From MGBC163016 sp964462135 (lineage in GTDB: Bacteria; Actinomycetota; Coriobacteriia; Coriobacteriales; Eggerthellaceae), in NCBI GenBank assembly GCA_964462135.1, contig CAYWWK010000013.1, positions 1 to 51,985 on the forward strand: a stretch of 51,985 nt of DNA, read 5' to 3'. The position numbers were made by a program, and so were the translations under genes. Under the pieces are notes generated by a model that saw only the letters and a list, made by a program, of their open reading frames with translations, did not search any database and had not been told where the DNA came from. Shown in pieces: positions 7,868 through 16,366 of the stretch (its first letter is position 1; each line of letters starts with the position of its first letter).

Positions 7868-9160
7868 TCACTCCCAAGACGAACGCCCGATGAGGGCTTT
7901 GAGTCCGATGTCACGTCGGAGCTGCTTGCCTTCGAACTGGATAATGTCACATGCCTCATAGGCCAGATTGCGAGCCTCTTCGAAGGTGTCTGCCATTGCC
8001 ACGACATTGAGAACACGCCCTCCTGCCGTGACGAGCTCCCCGTCTCCATTGCGCGCCGTTCCCGCATGGAAGACCGTGATCCCCTCAAGCGCATTCGCAT
8101 CATCAACGCCCAAGATGACCTTGCCCTTCTCATAGGATCCCGGATAGCCTTCGCTGGCCAACACCACACAGACCGCCCACTGATCAGACCATTGCATCTT
8201 GACGTCTTCGGCACGGCCTTCGGCCACGGCCTCCATGACGTCCGCCAGGTCGGATTCCAAGCGCGGCAGAACCACCTGCGTCTCCGGATCACCGAAGCGC
8301 ACGTTGAACTCGACGATCTTCGGGCCAGCGGGTGTCAGCATGAACCCACCGTACAGGGTTCCACGATAGTCCGGTACCGCTGCTGCCGCCTCGTCCATGA
8401 TGGCGACCATCTTCTGCATCTCATCGTCAGTGACGATAGGCACCGGAGAATAGACTCCCATGCCGCCGGTGTTCGGACCCATATCGCCATCATAGGCCCG
8501 CTTGTGATCTTGGGAAGGAGCCATGGGGAAGCTCTTGCCGCCCGTGACGAAGGAGAGCATCGAGCACTCAGGTCCCCGCATGCACTCCTCGATGACAACC
8601 TTGGCACCCGCATCGCCGAAGGCTCCCTCGAAACAGGCTTTGACCGCCTCTTCCGCATCCTTCAACGTCTCAGCGACCACGACGCCCTTGCCCGCTGCCA
8701 ACCCATCAGCCTTGATGACGATGGGTGCCCCCTGCTCACGCACGTAGGCCAAAGCGGTTTCTGCATCAGTGAAGGTGGCGTAGGACGCCGTCGGGATGTC
8801 GTTTCTGTCCATGAAGCGCTTGGCGTAGTCCTTTGACCCTTCCAGCTGGGCTTCTACAGCATTCGGCCCGTAGACCTTGATTCCCGCCGCGCGCAATTCA
8901 TCGGCCACCCCTGCCACCAGAGGAGCCTCGGCACCAATGACCACCAGTGCAATGCCATGATCTTGGGCAAAGGCGAGCACTTCCTGGGCGTTCATCGGGT
9001 CAAGCTTCACATTGCAGGACCTTCCCCCAGAAGAAAGCACGATGCCCTCGGTGCCACCGTTGCCGGGGGCAACGAAGAGCTCCTCAGTGCGAGGAGAACG
9101 AGCCAGCGCCCATGCGATGGCATGCTCACGACCACCACTGCCTAGAACGAGGATCTTCAT
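7868..9160 (-). CDS. purD: Phosphoribosylamine-glycine ligase (GAR synthetase)
   Basis: 430 residues, the usual length. It catalyses the ATP-dependent joining of glycine to phosphoribosylamine in purine synthesis. The start is at MKILVLGSGGREHAIAW, the standard PurD N-terminus, with GGAAGGACCTCAG before the ATG; a longer reading of 34 codons is not supported. Diagnostic segments include the ATP-grasp motif PIVIKADGLAAGKGV, GPNTGGMGVYSP, and FNVRFGDPETQ with metal-binding residues. It lies 64 bases downstream of purA on the same strand, so the two probably form a purine operon. Confidence 0.97.
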   Translation of the reverse strand: MKILVLGSGGREHAIAWALARSPRTEELFVAPGNGGTEGIVLSSGGRSCNVKLDPMNAQEVLAFAQDHGIALVVIGAEAPLVAGVADELRAAGIKVYGPNAVEAQLEGSKDYAKRFMDRNDIPTASYATFTDAETALAYVREQGAPIVIKADGLAAGKGVVVAETLKDAEEAVKACFEGAFGDAGAKVVIEECMRGPECSMLSFVTGGKSFPMAPSQDHKRAYDGDMGPNTGGMGVYSPVPIVTDDEMQKMVAIMDEAAAAVPDYRGTLYGGFMLTPAGPKIVEFNVRFGDPETQVVLPRLESDLADVMEAVAEGRAEDVKMQWSDQWAVCVVLASEGYPGSYEKGKVILGVDDANALEGITVFHAGTARNGDGELVTAGGRVLNVVAMADTFEEARNLAYEACDIIQFEGKQLRRDIGLKALIGRSSWE

Positions 9161-9224
9161 CTGAGGTCCTTCCGTAAGGATTGATGTCCATTCATTATAG
9201 TTGCCCTGCGAGGGAATCGGATGT

Positions 9225-10535
9225 CTAGAACCCACGCAATATGGTTTGATCGCGGTCAGCACCCACCGAGATGATGCTCATGGGAACGCCTGCAAGCTCT
9301 TCAAGATGCTCGATGTATGCACGGGTATTCGCGGGCAGTTCCTCATAGACACGGCAACCTGATATGTCTTGACCCTTCCAGCCCGGCAGCTCTTCGTAGA
9401 CGGGCTTTGCATGGAAGAGAACCGATTGCTGCTGCGGGAAGTAGTCATAGCGCTTGCCGTCGCATTCATAGGCCACGCATACCTTGATGGTGTCGAATTC
9501 CGAGAGCACGTCCAGCTTCGTGAGCGCGATGTCCGTAAGGCCGTTCACCTCGGCAGCGTACCGGGCGATTACCGCATCGAACCATCCGCAGCGACGACGG
9601 CGCCCCGTCGTCACGCCGAACTCGTGGCCCGCTTCGCACAGAAGCGCGCCATCGATGGCATCCTGACCCTCACCGCCATCCTCGGCGAACTTGAGCTCGG
9701 TGGGGAAGGGGCCTTCACCAACGCGCGTGACATAGGCCTTGCAGATGCCGAGAACCTTGTCGATGGCCGAGGGCCCTACCCCTGATCCGGTGCAGGCCCC
9801 TCCCGCGCAGCAGCTTGAAGAGGTGACGTACGGGTAGGTGCCGTGGTCGATGTCCAGCATGGTTCCCTGAGCACCTTCGAACAGGATGTTCTTGTTCGCC
9901 CGCAAGGCGTCATTCAGAAGCTGGGTGGTCTCATCCATGTATTGCTTCAAGATGCGTGCATACGGCAGATACTCGTCGCAGATTTCCTCGACCGTGTAGG
10001 TCTGCAATCCGTAGATCTTGCTCAGGATGGGGTTCTTCTGGGAAAGGGCCGTCTCCACCTTGAGACGGAATATCTTCTCATCCATCAGGTCTTGCATGCG
10101 AATGCCCCGGCGTGCCACCTTGTCCTGATAGCAGGGGCCTATGCCGCGCTTCGTCGTGCCTATCTGATTGTCCCCCAGCCGCTTCTCCTCAGCGCCATCG
10201 AGCACCTTGTGATAGGGCATGATCACGTTCGCATCGCAGGATATCTTAAGGCGTTCGCAGGATATGCCTTCAGCCTCCAAAAGCGCCATCTCCTTGACCA
10301 GGACACCGGGGTCAACCACAACGCCATTGCCGATGACGGGTACCGCCCCCTCGTACATGACGCCTGAGGGCATCAGATGGAGGGCGAGTTTCGTGTCACC
10401 ATGGATGACCGTATGACCTGCGTTGTTCCCCCCTTGATAGCGCACGACGTAATCGTAATCGGACGCGATGAGGTCTGTTATCTTGCCCTTGCCTTCGTCA
10501 CCCCACTGCGTGCCGACGAGAACCGTTGATGGCAT
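9225..10535 (-). CDS. purA: Adenylosuccinate synthetase
   Basis: 436 residues. It makes adenylosuccinate from IMP, aspartate and GTP, the first committed step to AMP. The start at MPSTVLVGTQWGDEGKGK is the canonical N-terminus with the GTP-binding loop GDEGKGK, preceded by GGAAAGGCGGAGAC. Further markers are GGNNAGHTV, the IMP-binding GTTKRGIGP, FEGAQGTMLDIDHGTYPYVTSS, and TTGRRRRCGW. Located upstream of purD. Confidence 0.97.
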   Translation of the reverse strand: MPSTVLVGTQWGDEGKGKITDLIASDYDYVVRYQGGNNAGHTVIHGDTKLALHLMPSGVMYEGAVPVIGNGVVVDPGVLVKEMALLEAEGISCERLKISCDANVIMPYHKVLDGAEEKRLGDNQIGTTKRGIGPCYQDKVARRGIRMQDLMDEKIFRLKVETALSQKNPILSKIYGLQTYTVEEICDEYLPYARILKQYMDETTQLLNDALRANKNILFEGAQGTMLDIDHGTYPYVTSSSCCAGGACTGSGVGPSAIDKVLGICKAYVTRVGEGPFPTELKFAEDGGEGQDAIDGALLCEAGHEFGVTTGRRRRCGWFDAVIARYAAEVNGLTDIALTKLDVLSEFDTIKVCVAYECDGKRYDYFPQQQSVLFHAKPVYEELPGWKGQDISGCRVYEELPANTRAYIEHLEELAGVPMSIISVGADRDQTILRGF

Positions 10536-10664
10536 GTCTCCGCCTTTCCGGATGCGTCTTCTCTTCTGGAACGCGAGCACGAACGCATGGCAGCGAAGGG
10601 CATCGCGTCTGACACATTGCATTATATCGGTGGAGCGCGCCCCGAACAGGGGAATGCGAAAGTC

Positions 10665-11018
10665 CTACTTCTTGAACGGGGGACGGAACAGGAGAACCAC
10701 CACAGCCACAGCCAGAAGCAGTCCGAAGCCCACGAGCACCACACCCAAGGCGGTATAGGCCAGGCTGCCCGTGACCCGACTCTCCATGAAGACGGGAACG
10801 CCGATCAAAAGCAGAAGCGCACACAGGAAGACCGACACACCGATCTTCACGTAATAGTGTGTGCGGATGCGGGAATCCTGGGTGAGCTGTTTGGCCAGGG
10901 CCAGCATCATGTGTTCTTCACGCTCGCTGAGGCTTGGAGCCTGATCGGAGTTTTGGCGAACGGCCTGTTGAACCGCTTCGGCTTCCTTGGGAAGCCGTTC
11001 TGGAAGTTGATCGATCAC
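10665..11018 (-). CDS. Small two-helix membrane protein, overlapping dnaB
   Basis: 117 residues. The N-terminal 60 residues are soluble and charged, with a SEREEHMMLALAKQL helix. Two hydrophobic helices follow (GVSVFLCALLLLIGVPVF and the GVVLVGFGLLLAVAVVVLLF region), ending in a short basic tail. Its ATG overlaps the dnaB stop by four bases (ATGA), so it is translationally coupled. I do not recognise a named family; similar DUF-type membrane proteins follow dnaB in related genomes only as far as I can guess. Function unknown. Confidence 0.75.
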   Translation of the reverse strand: MIDQLPERLPKEAEAVQQAVRQNSDQAPSLSEREEHMMLALAKQLTQDSRIRTHYYVKIGVSVFLCALLLLIGVPVFMESRVTGSLAYTALGVVLVGFGLLLAVAVVVLLFRPPFKK

Positions 11019-12436
11019 ACGTATTCACCCGCAAAGGAATCGTCGACCCAATCACCGAATTTGGTGAACTCTGGACTGAACGAGAGCATGATATCGCGTG
11101 TGGGTCCGTTGCGATGCTTGGCCACCTGAAGTTCCGCTTGGTTCAAGTCGGGACGGCTGTCCTCCTGGGCCTCTTCCTCGTTCATGGAGCGGTCAATGAA
11201 CATGACGATGTCCGCATCCTGCTCGATGGAACCGGATTCGCGAAGGTCAGCCAACATGGGGCGCTTCTTCTTGCCGCGCAATTCAACGGCGCGGTTCAGC
11301 TGCGAAAGGGCGATGACAGGCATCCCCATCTCCTTCGCCAGCACCTTGAGACCGCGGGATATCTCACCCACCTCCACCGCGCGATTGCCATCCCTGCGCA
11401 CGGTAGGCGGCTGCATGAGCTGGAGATAATCAACGACGATGAGGCCCTTCTTGTCTGTGCCGACGATATGACGGAGTTCGCGCCGCGCCTTCGCTCGAGC
11501 CTCCATGATGGAAAGGCCGGGTGTGTCATCGATGTACATTTCCCCCTGCGCAAGTCTGCTGGATGCATCAGCGATTGCCGTCCAGTCTCCCGCGGCAATG
11601 GTTCCTGCCCGCACCTTGCTGAGAGACACGAGTGCTTCGGCGCACAGAATGCGCTGGGTCAGCTGACTGGCGCTCATCTCAAGCGAGAAGAACGCAACGG
11701 CCGTGCCACGCTTCGCGGCATTCACGGCAAGATTCAAGGCGAAGGCCGTCTTACCCACGCCAGGACGAGCGGCAAGAATGACCAGATCTCCCGGACGGAA
11801 TCCGTGGAACAGGTCATCCACGTCCTTGAAGCCAGTGGGGACGCCGATCATCTTGTCTTGCTGCTGGGATATCTTCTGCAGTTCTGAGTAGGCATCCGTG
11901 ACCAGCGACTTCATGGATTGGAACGAGCTGGAAACGCGCTTCTCCGTCACGTTGAAGAGCGCCTGTTCCGCTTCATCCACCACCTCGTTCAGATCTTCCG
12001 GTGCATCATAGGCCAGCGCGTTGATCTCAGCAGCGGCCCTGATGAGCTCACGCTGGATAGCCGTGCGTTTGACGATATTGGTATGCTTACGCCAATTCGT
12101 AAGCGCAAAGGTATTCGCATTGAGATCGGTGAGGTATATCCTGCCGCCGATACCCTCCAATTCGCCTTTTGCCAGAAGCTTGTCAGCCAATGAGATGACA
12201 TCGGGATTGAGCCCCTCCCGCACCATCTCGCCAATGGCTTCGAAGATCGTTCGATGGGCAGGCCGGAAGAAGTTCTCGGGCTTGAGGGAGATGATCACCT
12301 CATCGCAAACGTCAGGGCTGAGCATGCAGGCAGCCAAGACCGATTTCTCCGCCTCGACATCTGCTGGCAGTTGCGCCCGCTTCTCTGCAGGAATGTCAGT
12401 TGAACGAGCAGGTTTATCTTGGGGGTTACCAGGCAT
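11015..12436 (-). CDS. dnaB: Replicative DNA helicase
   Basis: 473 residues. The N-terminal DnaB domain begins around LPADVEAEKSVLAACM. The RecA-like C-terminal domain carries Walker A ARPGVGKTAFALN, Walker B GLIVVDYLQLM, and DnaB motifs FFSLEMSASQLTQR and LADLRESGSIEQDADIVMFI. The start chosen is the ATG at 12436, preceded by GATGAGGTGGCTG; a 21-codon longer reading is unlikely. It sits downstream of the rpsF-ssb-rpsR-rplI block, as in many bacteria, but a terminator separates them, so it may have its own promoter in the 12437-12556 gap. Confidence 0.97.
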   Translation of the reverse strand: MPGNPQDKPARSTDIPAEKRAQLPADVEAEKSVLAACMLSPDVCDEVIISLKPENFFRPAHRTIFEAIGEMVREGLNPDVISLADKLLAKGELEGIGGRIYLTDLNANTFALTNWRKHTNIVKRTAIQRELIRAAAEINALAYDAPEDLNEVVDEAEQALFNVTEKRVSSSFQSMKSLVTDAYSELQKISQQQDKMIGVPTGFKDVDDLFHGFRPGDLVILAARPGVGKTAFALNLAVNAAKRGTAVAFFSLEMSASQLTQRILCAEALVSLSKVRAGTIAAGDWTAIADASSRLAQGEMYIDDTPGLSIMEARAKARRELRHIVGTDKKGLIVVDYLQLMQPPTVRRDGNRAVEVGEISRGLKVLAKEMGMPVIALSQLNRAVELRGKKKRPMLADLRESGSIEQDADIVMFIDRSMNEEEAQEDSRPDLNQAELQVAKHRNGPTRDIMLSFSPEFTKFGDWVDDSFAGEYV

Positions 12437-12556
12437 CAGCCACCTCATCCGTCGTGCGTCAGGTTTTGAGATTATACCTCGTGTACATGAGGCGAACACG
12501 GGTCATGCCGCCCGTCTTCGACGGCTTTTGATGGCGCTTGAAACGCCCTTGATACG

Positions 12557-12586
12557 AAAAGAGCCCTCCCCAAAGGGAAGGCTCTT
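12557..12586 (-). terminator. Rho-independent terminator after rplI
   Basis: AAGAGCC and GGCTCTT arms with an inner TCCC/GGGA pairing form a hairpin. On the minus strand it is followed by TTTT. It ends the ribosomal protein operon. Confidence 0.8.
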
Positions 12587-12606
12587 GCACCATTCAGGAA
12601 GGACTG

Positions 12607-13191
12607 TCAGTCTTCAACAGCCTCTTCGACCTCCGCGGCAACAGCAACTGCCTCCGCATCCTCGGCAGTCTCTTCAACTGCCTCCTCAAGAGCGTCGACA
12701 ACGGCTTCCGCGGCAGCCTCGGCATTCTCCACGGCATCTTCCACGGTGTCACCGGTCACCACGACCTTGACGGTAGCCTTGATGTCACGGTAGAACCCGA
12801 CGGCGACTTCGTATTCGCCGACCGCCTTGATGGGCTTACCCAGTTCGACACGACGGCGATCGATCTCCATGTCATATTGCTCTGCGATGGCATCAGCGAT
12901 CATGGGCGCCGTGACAGAACCGAACAGCTGACCTTCCTCGCCCACCTGAGCAGCGATGGTCACTGTTGCATCTGCCAGCTTCTCTGCCAAGGCAGTGGCA
13001 TCGGCCACGCGAACGACCTCGCGCTTCTCAATGTTCTTGCGCTTCTGCTCAAGCTGCTTGAGGTTGCCGGGCGTTGCCTTGATGGCATAGCCTTGGCGAA
13101 GCAGGTAGTTGTTCGCGAAACCACGGGAAACGTTGATGACGTCACCTTCGCCACCACGCCCCCTGAGTTCTTTAAGAAGGATGACTTCCAT
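12607..13191 (-). CDS. rplI: 50S ribosomal protein L9 with a long acidic C-terminal tail
   Basis: 194 residues. The first roughly 150 are a normal L9: MEVILLKELRGRGGEGD (N-terminal rRNA-binding domain with GFANNYLLRQGYA), a long connecting helix, then the C-terminal domain. The final 45 residues are almost only Ala, Glu, Val and Asp (for example EEAVEETAEDAEAVAVAAE). That makes it longer than the roughly 150-residue norm. The start is set by homology and by the short spacing to rpsR. It closes the rpsF-ssb-rpsR-rplI operon. Confidence 0.95.
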   Translation of the reverse strand: MEVILLKELRGRGGEGDVINVSRGFANNYLLRQGYAIKATPGNLKQLEQKRKNIEKREVVRVADATALAEKLADATVTIAAQVGEEGQLFGSVTAPMIADAIAEQYDMEIDRRRVELGKPIKAVGEYEVAVGFYRDIKATVKVVVTGDTVEDAVENAEAAAEAVVDALEEAVEETAEDAEAVAVAAEVEEAVED

Positions 13192-13201
13192 CTCTTGCCT
13201 C

Positions 13202-13465
13202 CTAACGATTGCGACGACGATCGCCGCGTCCGCTGACAGCGGGAACAGAGTAAGGGATGAGCGCCATGATGCGAGCGCGCTTGATGGCGTTCGCAATGTC
13301 ACGCTGGTGCTGATTGCAGGCACCGGTGACGCGACGCGGCTTGATCTTGCCGCGGTCAGTAGTGTACTTGCGCAGCATCTGAGTGTCTTTGTAATCAATG
13401 AACTCAGTGTCGTCCTTGCAGAATTGGCACTGCTTGCGACGAGGCTGCTTAGCATAATCGGCCAT
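13202..13465 (-). CDS. rpsR: 30S ribosomal protein S18
   Basis: 87 residues. It has the S18 core (YKDTQMLRKYTTDRGKIKPR followed by VTGACNQHQRDIANAIKRAR). The N-terminal CQFC pair plus the later Cys and His suggest the zinc-binding (C+) form of S18. GAGGTACATC precedes the ATG. It lies 17 bases after ssb. Confidence 0.97.
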   Translation of the reverse strand: MADYAKQPRRKQCQFCKDDTEFIDYKDTQMLRKYTTDRGKIKPRRVTGACNQHQRDIANAIKRARIMALIPYSVPAVSGRGDRRRNR

Positions 13466-13482
13466 GATGTACCTCGGTCTTT

Positions 13483-13923
13483 CTAGAAGGGGATATCTTC
13501 GTCGTATACGGAAGAAGATGTATCAACAACCGGTGTTGACGGAGCACTGTAGTCAGCGACATCATTGCTGTATGAGTTTGATTCATTGCTTCCTGAGCGA
13601 TTGCCGCTGAAATCGATGTCATCGATGATGACTTCGATCTTCGACCTTTTCTGCCCATCGCGTTCCCATTGGCTCCAGCGCAGCTTGCCCTCAATGGTTA
13701 CTTTCGTCCCTTTGGAAAGGAAACGCTGGATGTTCTGAGCTCGCGTGCCGAACATCGTGCAGTCGATGAAGTTCGGGTAGTCCTCCCACTCGCCTGTCTG
13801 GTTGTTCTTGCGACGGTCATTCACCGCAATGCCCAACGACATGATGGGCATGCCTGAAGCCGTGGTGCGAAGTTCTGGGTCTCGGGTCAGGTTTCCGCTG
13901 ATGACAACTCGATTGATGCTCAT
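13483..13923 (-). CDS. ssb: Single-stranded DNA-binding protein
   Basis: 146 residues. An OB-fold domain (INRVVISGNLTRDPELR, then YPNFIDCTMFGTRAQNIQRFLSKGTKVTIEG) is followed by a low-complexity Ser/Asn linker. The acidic tip YDEDIPF is the peptide that recruits replication and repair proteins. Its position between rpsF and rpsR is the classic arrangement. Confidence 0.97.
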   Translation of the reverse strand: MSINRVVISGNLTRDPELRTTASGMPIMSLGIAVNDRRKNNQTGEWEDYPNFIDCTMFGTRAQNIQRFLSKGTKVTIEGKLRWSQWERDGQKRSKIEVIIDDIDFSGNRSGSNESNSYSNDVADYSAPSTPVVDTSSSVYDEDIPF

Positions 13924-13947
13924 ATTCTTCCTTCTTTGAATTCCAAA

Positions 13948-14241
13948 CTAATCTCTGTCAGTACGTGCAACGATCATATGACGCGCAACTGCGTCGGTGA
14001 TGCGCAGAACACGGTCGAGTTCTGCGATGCTCGCTGGATCAGTGTGGAAGTCGACGAGGATGTAATCGGCATCCGTCAAGCCATTGACCTCATAGGCCAG
14101 CTTGCGCCTTCCCCAATCTTCGACGTTGTCGATCTGACCCTGTGCATCTTTGACGACGCCTTCGATGCGCGTCTGCACCGCAGCGCGAACGTCATCTTCA
14201 GTGGTCGGAGCGACAAAATACAATAGTTCGTAAGCCTTCAT
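13948..14241 (-). CDS. rpsF: 30S ribosomal protein S6
   Basis: 97 residues, normal for S6: MKAYELLYFVAPTTEDDV at the start and the GRRKLAYEVNGLTDADYILVDF strand pair. GAGGAGGTGAGCTG precedes the ATG, a very strong ribosome binding site. It is the first gene of the rpsF-ssb-rpsR-rplI operon, 63 bases from a good promoter. Confidence 0.97.
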   Translation of the reverse strand: MKAYELLYFVAPTTEDDVRAAVQTRIEGVVKDAQGQIDNVEDWGRRKLAYEVNGLTDADYILVDFHTDPASIAELDRVLRITDAVARHMIVARTDRD

Positions 14242-14304
14242 CAGCTCACCTCCTCTGGTCTAAACGGCTCCGGTCAGGTGGTCCCGGAGCAGGACAGCCT
14301 GCAT

Positions 14305-14332
14305 ATTCTAGCAGAAGCCGCCGCCTTCGCAA
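14305..14332 (-). promoter_or_regulatory. Sigma-70-type promoter of the rpsF operon
   Basis: The minus strand shows TTGCGA, 16 bases, TAGAAT. The predicted start is near 14298, about 57 bases before the S6 ATG. Confidence 0.6.
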
Positions 14333-14561
14333 CCACCCACCTCGCCTTTTCCACACTGAGGCATTGCTTCGGGGTGCCTGATGCGCAGGGCCACTGTTTG
14401 GCCGATTATGTTTCGCCCTGGATGCAAGCGCCCCGAAGCCACGAGAACAAGATAACGAGCCCACCTGACAGATATCTACCAGACGTTCCACATCCCACGA
14501 ACACTGATCATGCATTGATTCGCTGGCCATCTATAGCGATTCCAACGCGCGTCTGCATGAA

Positions 14562-14585
14562 AAAGGGCGCTTTTCAGCGCCCTTT
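14562..14585 (-). terminator. Rho-independent terminator after the 170-residue gene
   Basis: AAAGGGCGC and GCGCCCTTT form a 9-base-pair stem with a 6-base loop, followed by TTTTT on the minus strand. It lies 42 bases past the stop codon at 14628. Confidence 0.85.
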
Positions 14586-14627
14586 CATCACTCTATTGTC
14601 GGTTTTCTTCCTGATGATGCTGGCTGT

Positions 14628-15140
14628 CTACTCCTGATCAGGCAGTGCGTCAGCATATCGTGCGTCGATATCGCCTCCAGCGTATTCAGTGGCATCACGC
14701 AGAGCCGCCATGAAATTAGGTGCCTTTCCGATATAGGAGGGGCTCTCGTTGAACTGCGGCTTCCCATCCGCCTCTATGGTGTAGAGCAGCCCGACCGCAT
14801 AGCCGTCCGCCATTCCAGGGATGCCTCCCTCCGCGATGATGGCGTCCTTCACGCCTTCGCTGGTCTCCACATAGCCGTCATAGCAGAACGCATAGGCCGC
14901 AGCCCCGCGAGCCCCCTGGACCGTATGCTGCGCCAGATTGAAGCATTCCTGGGCCTCTTTGCCGGGGTGCGTTTCGATGAACACGCTTTCGTGAACGACC
15001 AAGCAGGTGAAGGGAGTGATCTCATCTCCCGATTCCATCTTCTGCCTGCCTTCGTCGATGGCATAGAGCAGCACCCGCTCGAGCACTTCGGGCATCTGAG
15101 GGACCTCGGTCCCCGGATTTTCAACAGTACGATCAGCCAT
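14628..15140 (-). CDS. Hypothetical soluble protein
   Basis: 170 residues starting after AAGGAGGGCCTC. No signal peptide or membrane segment. The middle is a mixed alpha/beta-like stretch (FTCLVVHESVFIETHPGKEAQECF, written here in two parts of one segment: FTCLVVHESVF and HPGKEAQECF), with AYAFCYDGYVET further on. The C-terminus is acidic. I do not recognise the family. It is transcribed alone, between the rpsF operon and a tRNA gene on the opposite strand, and has its own terminator. Confidence 0.75.
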   Translation of the reverse strand: MADRTVENPGTEVPQMPEVLERVLLYAIDEGRQKMESGDEITPFTCLVVHESVFIETHPGKEAQECFNLAQHTVQGARGAAAYAFCYDGYVETSEGVKDAIIAEGGIPGMADGYAVGLLYTIEADGKPQFNESPSYIGKAPNFMAALRDATEYAGGDIDARYADALPDQE

Positions 15141-15275
15141 GAGGCCCTCCTTGCACAGGGTGGACTGGGTTTTCCCTATTCGCTTGATATCCTAGTTTAA
15201 TTCATGTGCAAAGAGGAATCCTGTGCTGTGCATAAATGATTGCCTCAATTAGGCGTACGGATTCTCAAGATCGTA

Positions 15276-15305
15276 TTGAAGAGCGCTGCGAATTTGGTTT
15301 ATACT
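15276..15305 (+). promoter_or_regulatory. Promoter of tRNA-Ser(GGA)
   Basis: TTGAAG, 18 bases, TATACT, ending 30 bases before the mature tRNA. The -10 is strong. Confidence 0.6.
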
Positions 15306-15335
15306 TCTGCACTGCTGATCGCAGCCGCTGAACAC

Positions 15336-15427
15336 GGAGAGGTGTCCGAGCTGGCCGAAGGAGCACGATTGGAAATCGTGTATGCGCCAAAAGCGTATCC
15401 AGGGTTCGAATCCCTGCCTCTCCGCCA
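15336..15427 (+). tRNA. tRNA-Ser, anticodon GGA, CCA encoded
   Basis: Acceptor strands GGAGAGG and CCTCTCC pair, with discriminator G and genomic CCA. The anticodon loop at 15371-15373 reads GGA. A long variable arm follows, as in all serine tRNAs, and the T arm GGGTTCGAATCCC is intact. Confidence 0.95.
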
Positions 15428-15428
15428 T

Positions 15429-15461
15429 AAAAATAAGAAGCCCGCAGGGCTTTTATTTTTA
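15429..15461 (+). terminator. Rho-independent terminator after tRNA-Ser(GGA)
   Basis: AAGCCC-GCA-GGGCTT hairpin followed directly by TTATTTTTA, with flanking A/T bases that extend the stem. Confidence 0.85.
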
Positions 15462-15538
15462 TGTGGACGGGGTGGGCGATGAGAACGCTGTGGGTTCGAT
15501 TCGGGGTGTAGCCTTCAGGCACACCGCGAACCGCGAGG

Positions 15539-15569
15539 GTCAAGGCCGAAGAGCGAAGCATGCCTTGAC
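15539..15569. repeat. Hairpin repeat GTCAAGGC...GCCTTGAC, copy 1, next to a tRNA 3'-end fragment
   Basis: 8-base arms enclose an AGAGCGAAGC loop core that recurs at 15955-15985. Just after it (15579-15595) are 17 bases identical to the 3' end of tRNA-Ser (CCCTGCCTCTCCGCCAT), and GGGTTCGATTC lies just before. This suggests a decayed tRNA-Ser copy split by the repeat. Confidence 0.5.
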
Positions 15570-15755
15570 GCGAGCGACCCCCTGCCTCTCCGCCATCTAC
15601 CCTCTTTCCGAAAGTGCACGCAATCCTTGTTCGATCGGGGCACGTGACAACCCAAACGCGAAGCGATGATCTTCGCCCGAAGGGCGACAGTGAATGCAGA
15701 GGTGGTCTGCTGTACCTCAGCAGACCACCGACACACTTTTGCGGCGAGCAGCCGC

Positions 15756-15803
15756 CCGCGATGATGGTGCGAACCCGATCTTTGGGTTCCGACATCATCG
15801 CGG
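15756..15803. repeat. Inverted repeat just upstream of structured element A
   Basis: CCGCGATGATG pairs with CATCATCGCGG (11 bases), with an inner GAACCC/GGGTTC pair. The right arm sequence CATCATCGC and the following GGTTTTA are also found before copy B (21377). Confidence 0.5.
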
Positions 15804-15830
15804 TAGGTTTTAATAAGTTGCAGAAAGGTG

Positions 15831-16023
15831 TGTTCGCAGAGGGGTCGAAGCCGATTCTGCAAGGCAAGAAAAGCGTGGTATCGTGCGAAGCACCACGTCT
15901 TTTCGCAGCCTGATTCGTGCGTTTATCATCTTGGATAAACCACGAACCATGGCCGTCAAGGCCACAGAGCGAAGCGTGCCTTGACGGCCGTGAACGCCAA
16001 GGCTGAGCACCCCTCTGCGGACA
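15831..16023 (+). ncRNA. Candidate structured RNA element, copy A
   Basis: Outer stem: 15831-15845 pairs with 16009-16023 (15 pairs, one T-G). Inside the 5' arm is CGAAGCCGATTCTGCARG and just inside the 3' arm is GCCAAGGCTGAGC; both are shared with copy B at 21417. A second stem (AGGC/GCCT) and a third hairpin around CGTGGT/ACCACG follow. Two extra hairpins are present here only: GTTTATC/GATAAAC, and the 12-base GGCCGTCAAGGC pair at 15951-15989. Outer stem sequences differ completely between copies yet both pair, which supports an RNA structure. The strand is taken from the shared orientation, not from transcription evidence. Family unidentified; a HEARO/omega-RNA-like element is one thing to test. 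Confidence 0.55.
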
Positions 16024-16042
16024 TGGTCTCCCTTGCCACATC

Positions 16043-16063
16043 GGGCGGATTAAGAATCCGCCC
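16043..16063. repeat. Short hairpin GGGCGGATT-AAG-AATCCGCCC
   Basis: 9-base arms, 3-base loop, followed by CTACGA as in the other dispersed hairpins of this window. The rest of the 15462-16329 gap holds only the repeats listed. Confidence 0.5.
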
Positions 16064-16224
16064 CTACGAAGCAGGACAGGATCCTTTTTCAAAGACGTGG
16101 AAGGTGGGCAGAGGGAAGGCTGCGACGCGGAGCTAGTCCTTTAGGGCGAAGCTTCTGACCGTTGCCTGCCTTCCGCGTCTTCATTAGCAGTACCCCTTTG
16201 CACAGGGCAAGCCGCTCCTAGGGA

Positions 16225-16251
16225 GACGCAGGCTAAAGCCTGCGCTACGAG
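16225..16251. repeat. Dispersed hairpin repeat, exact copy 1
   Basis: 27 bases centred on GCAGGCTAAAGCCTGC, identical to 21678-21704. REP-like, intergenic. Confidence 0.65.
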
Positions 16252-16327
16252 CGAAATTGTGCGCTCTTGATCAATTTCCGCTTCGTTCGGATCGGAGCCT
16301 GCGTTCTCATCGTCCACCTCGGACGCA

Positions 16328-16366
16328 TCTATAAATAAAGCCCCAGAGGGGCTTGATTTATAGATG
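16328..16366 (-). terminator. Terminator after tRNA-Ser(CGA), long palindrome
   Basis: AAGCCCC-AGA-GGGGCTT core with ATCTATAAAT and its near-complement as outer arms. T-rich tails lie on both strands, so it may work in both directions. Confidence 0.8.

Noticed and set aside
15265..16092. 275-codon minus-strand frame across the tRNA/repeat region
   Set aside because: It reads through a tRNA gene, a terminator and hairpin repeats, and has no recognisable domain.
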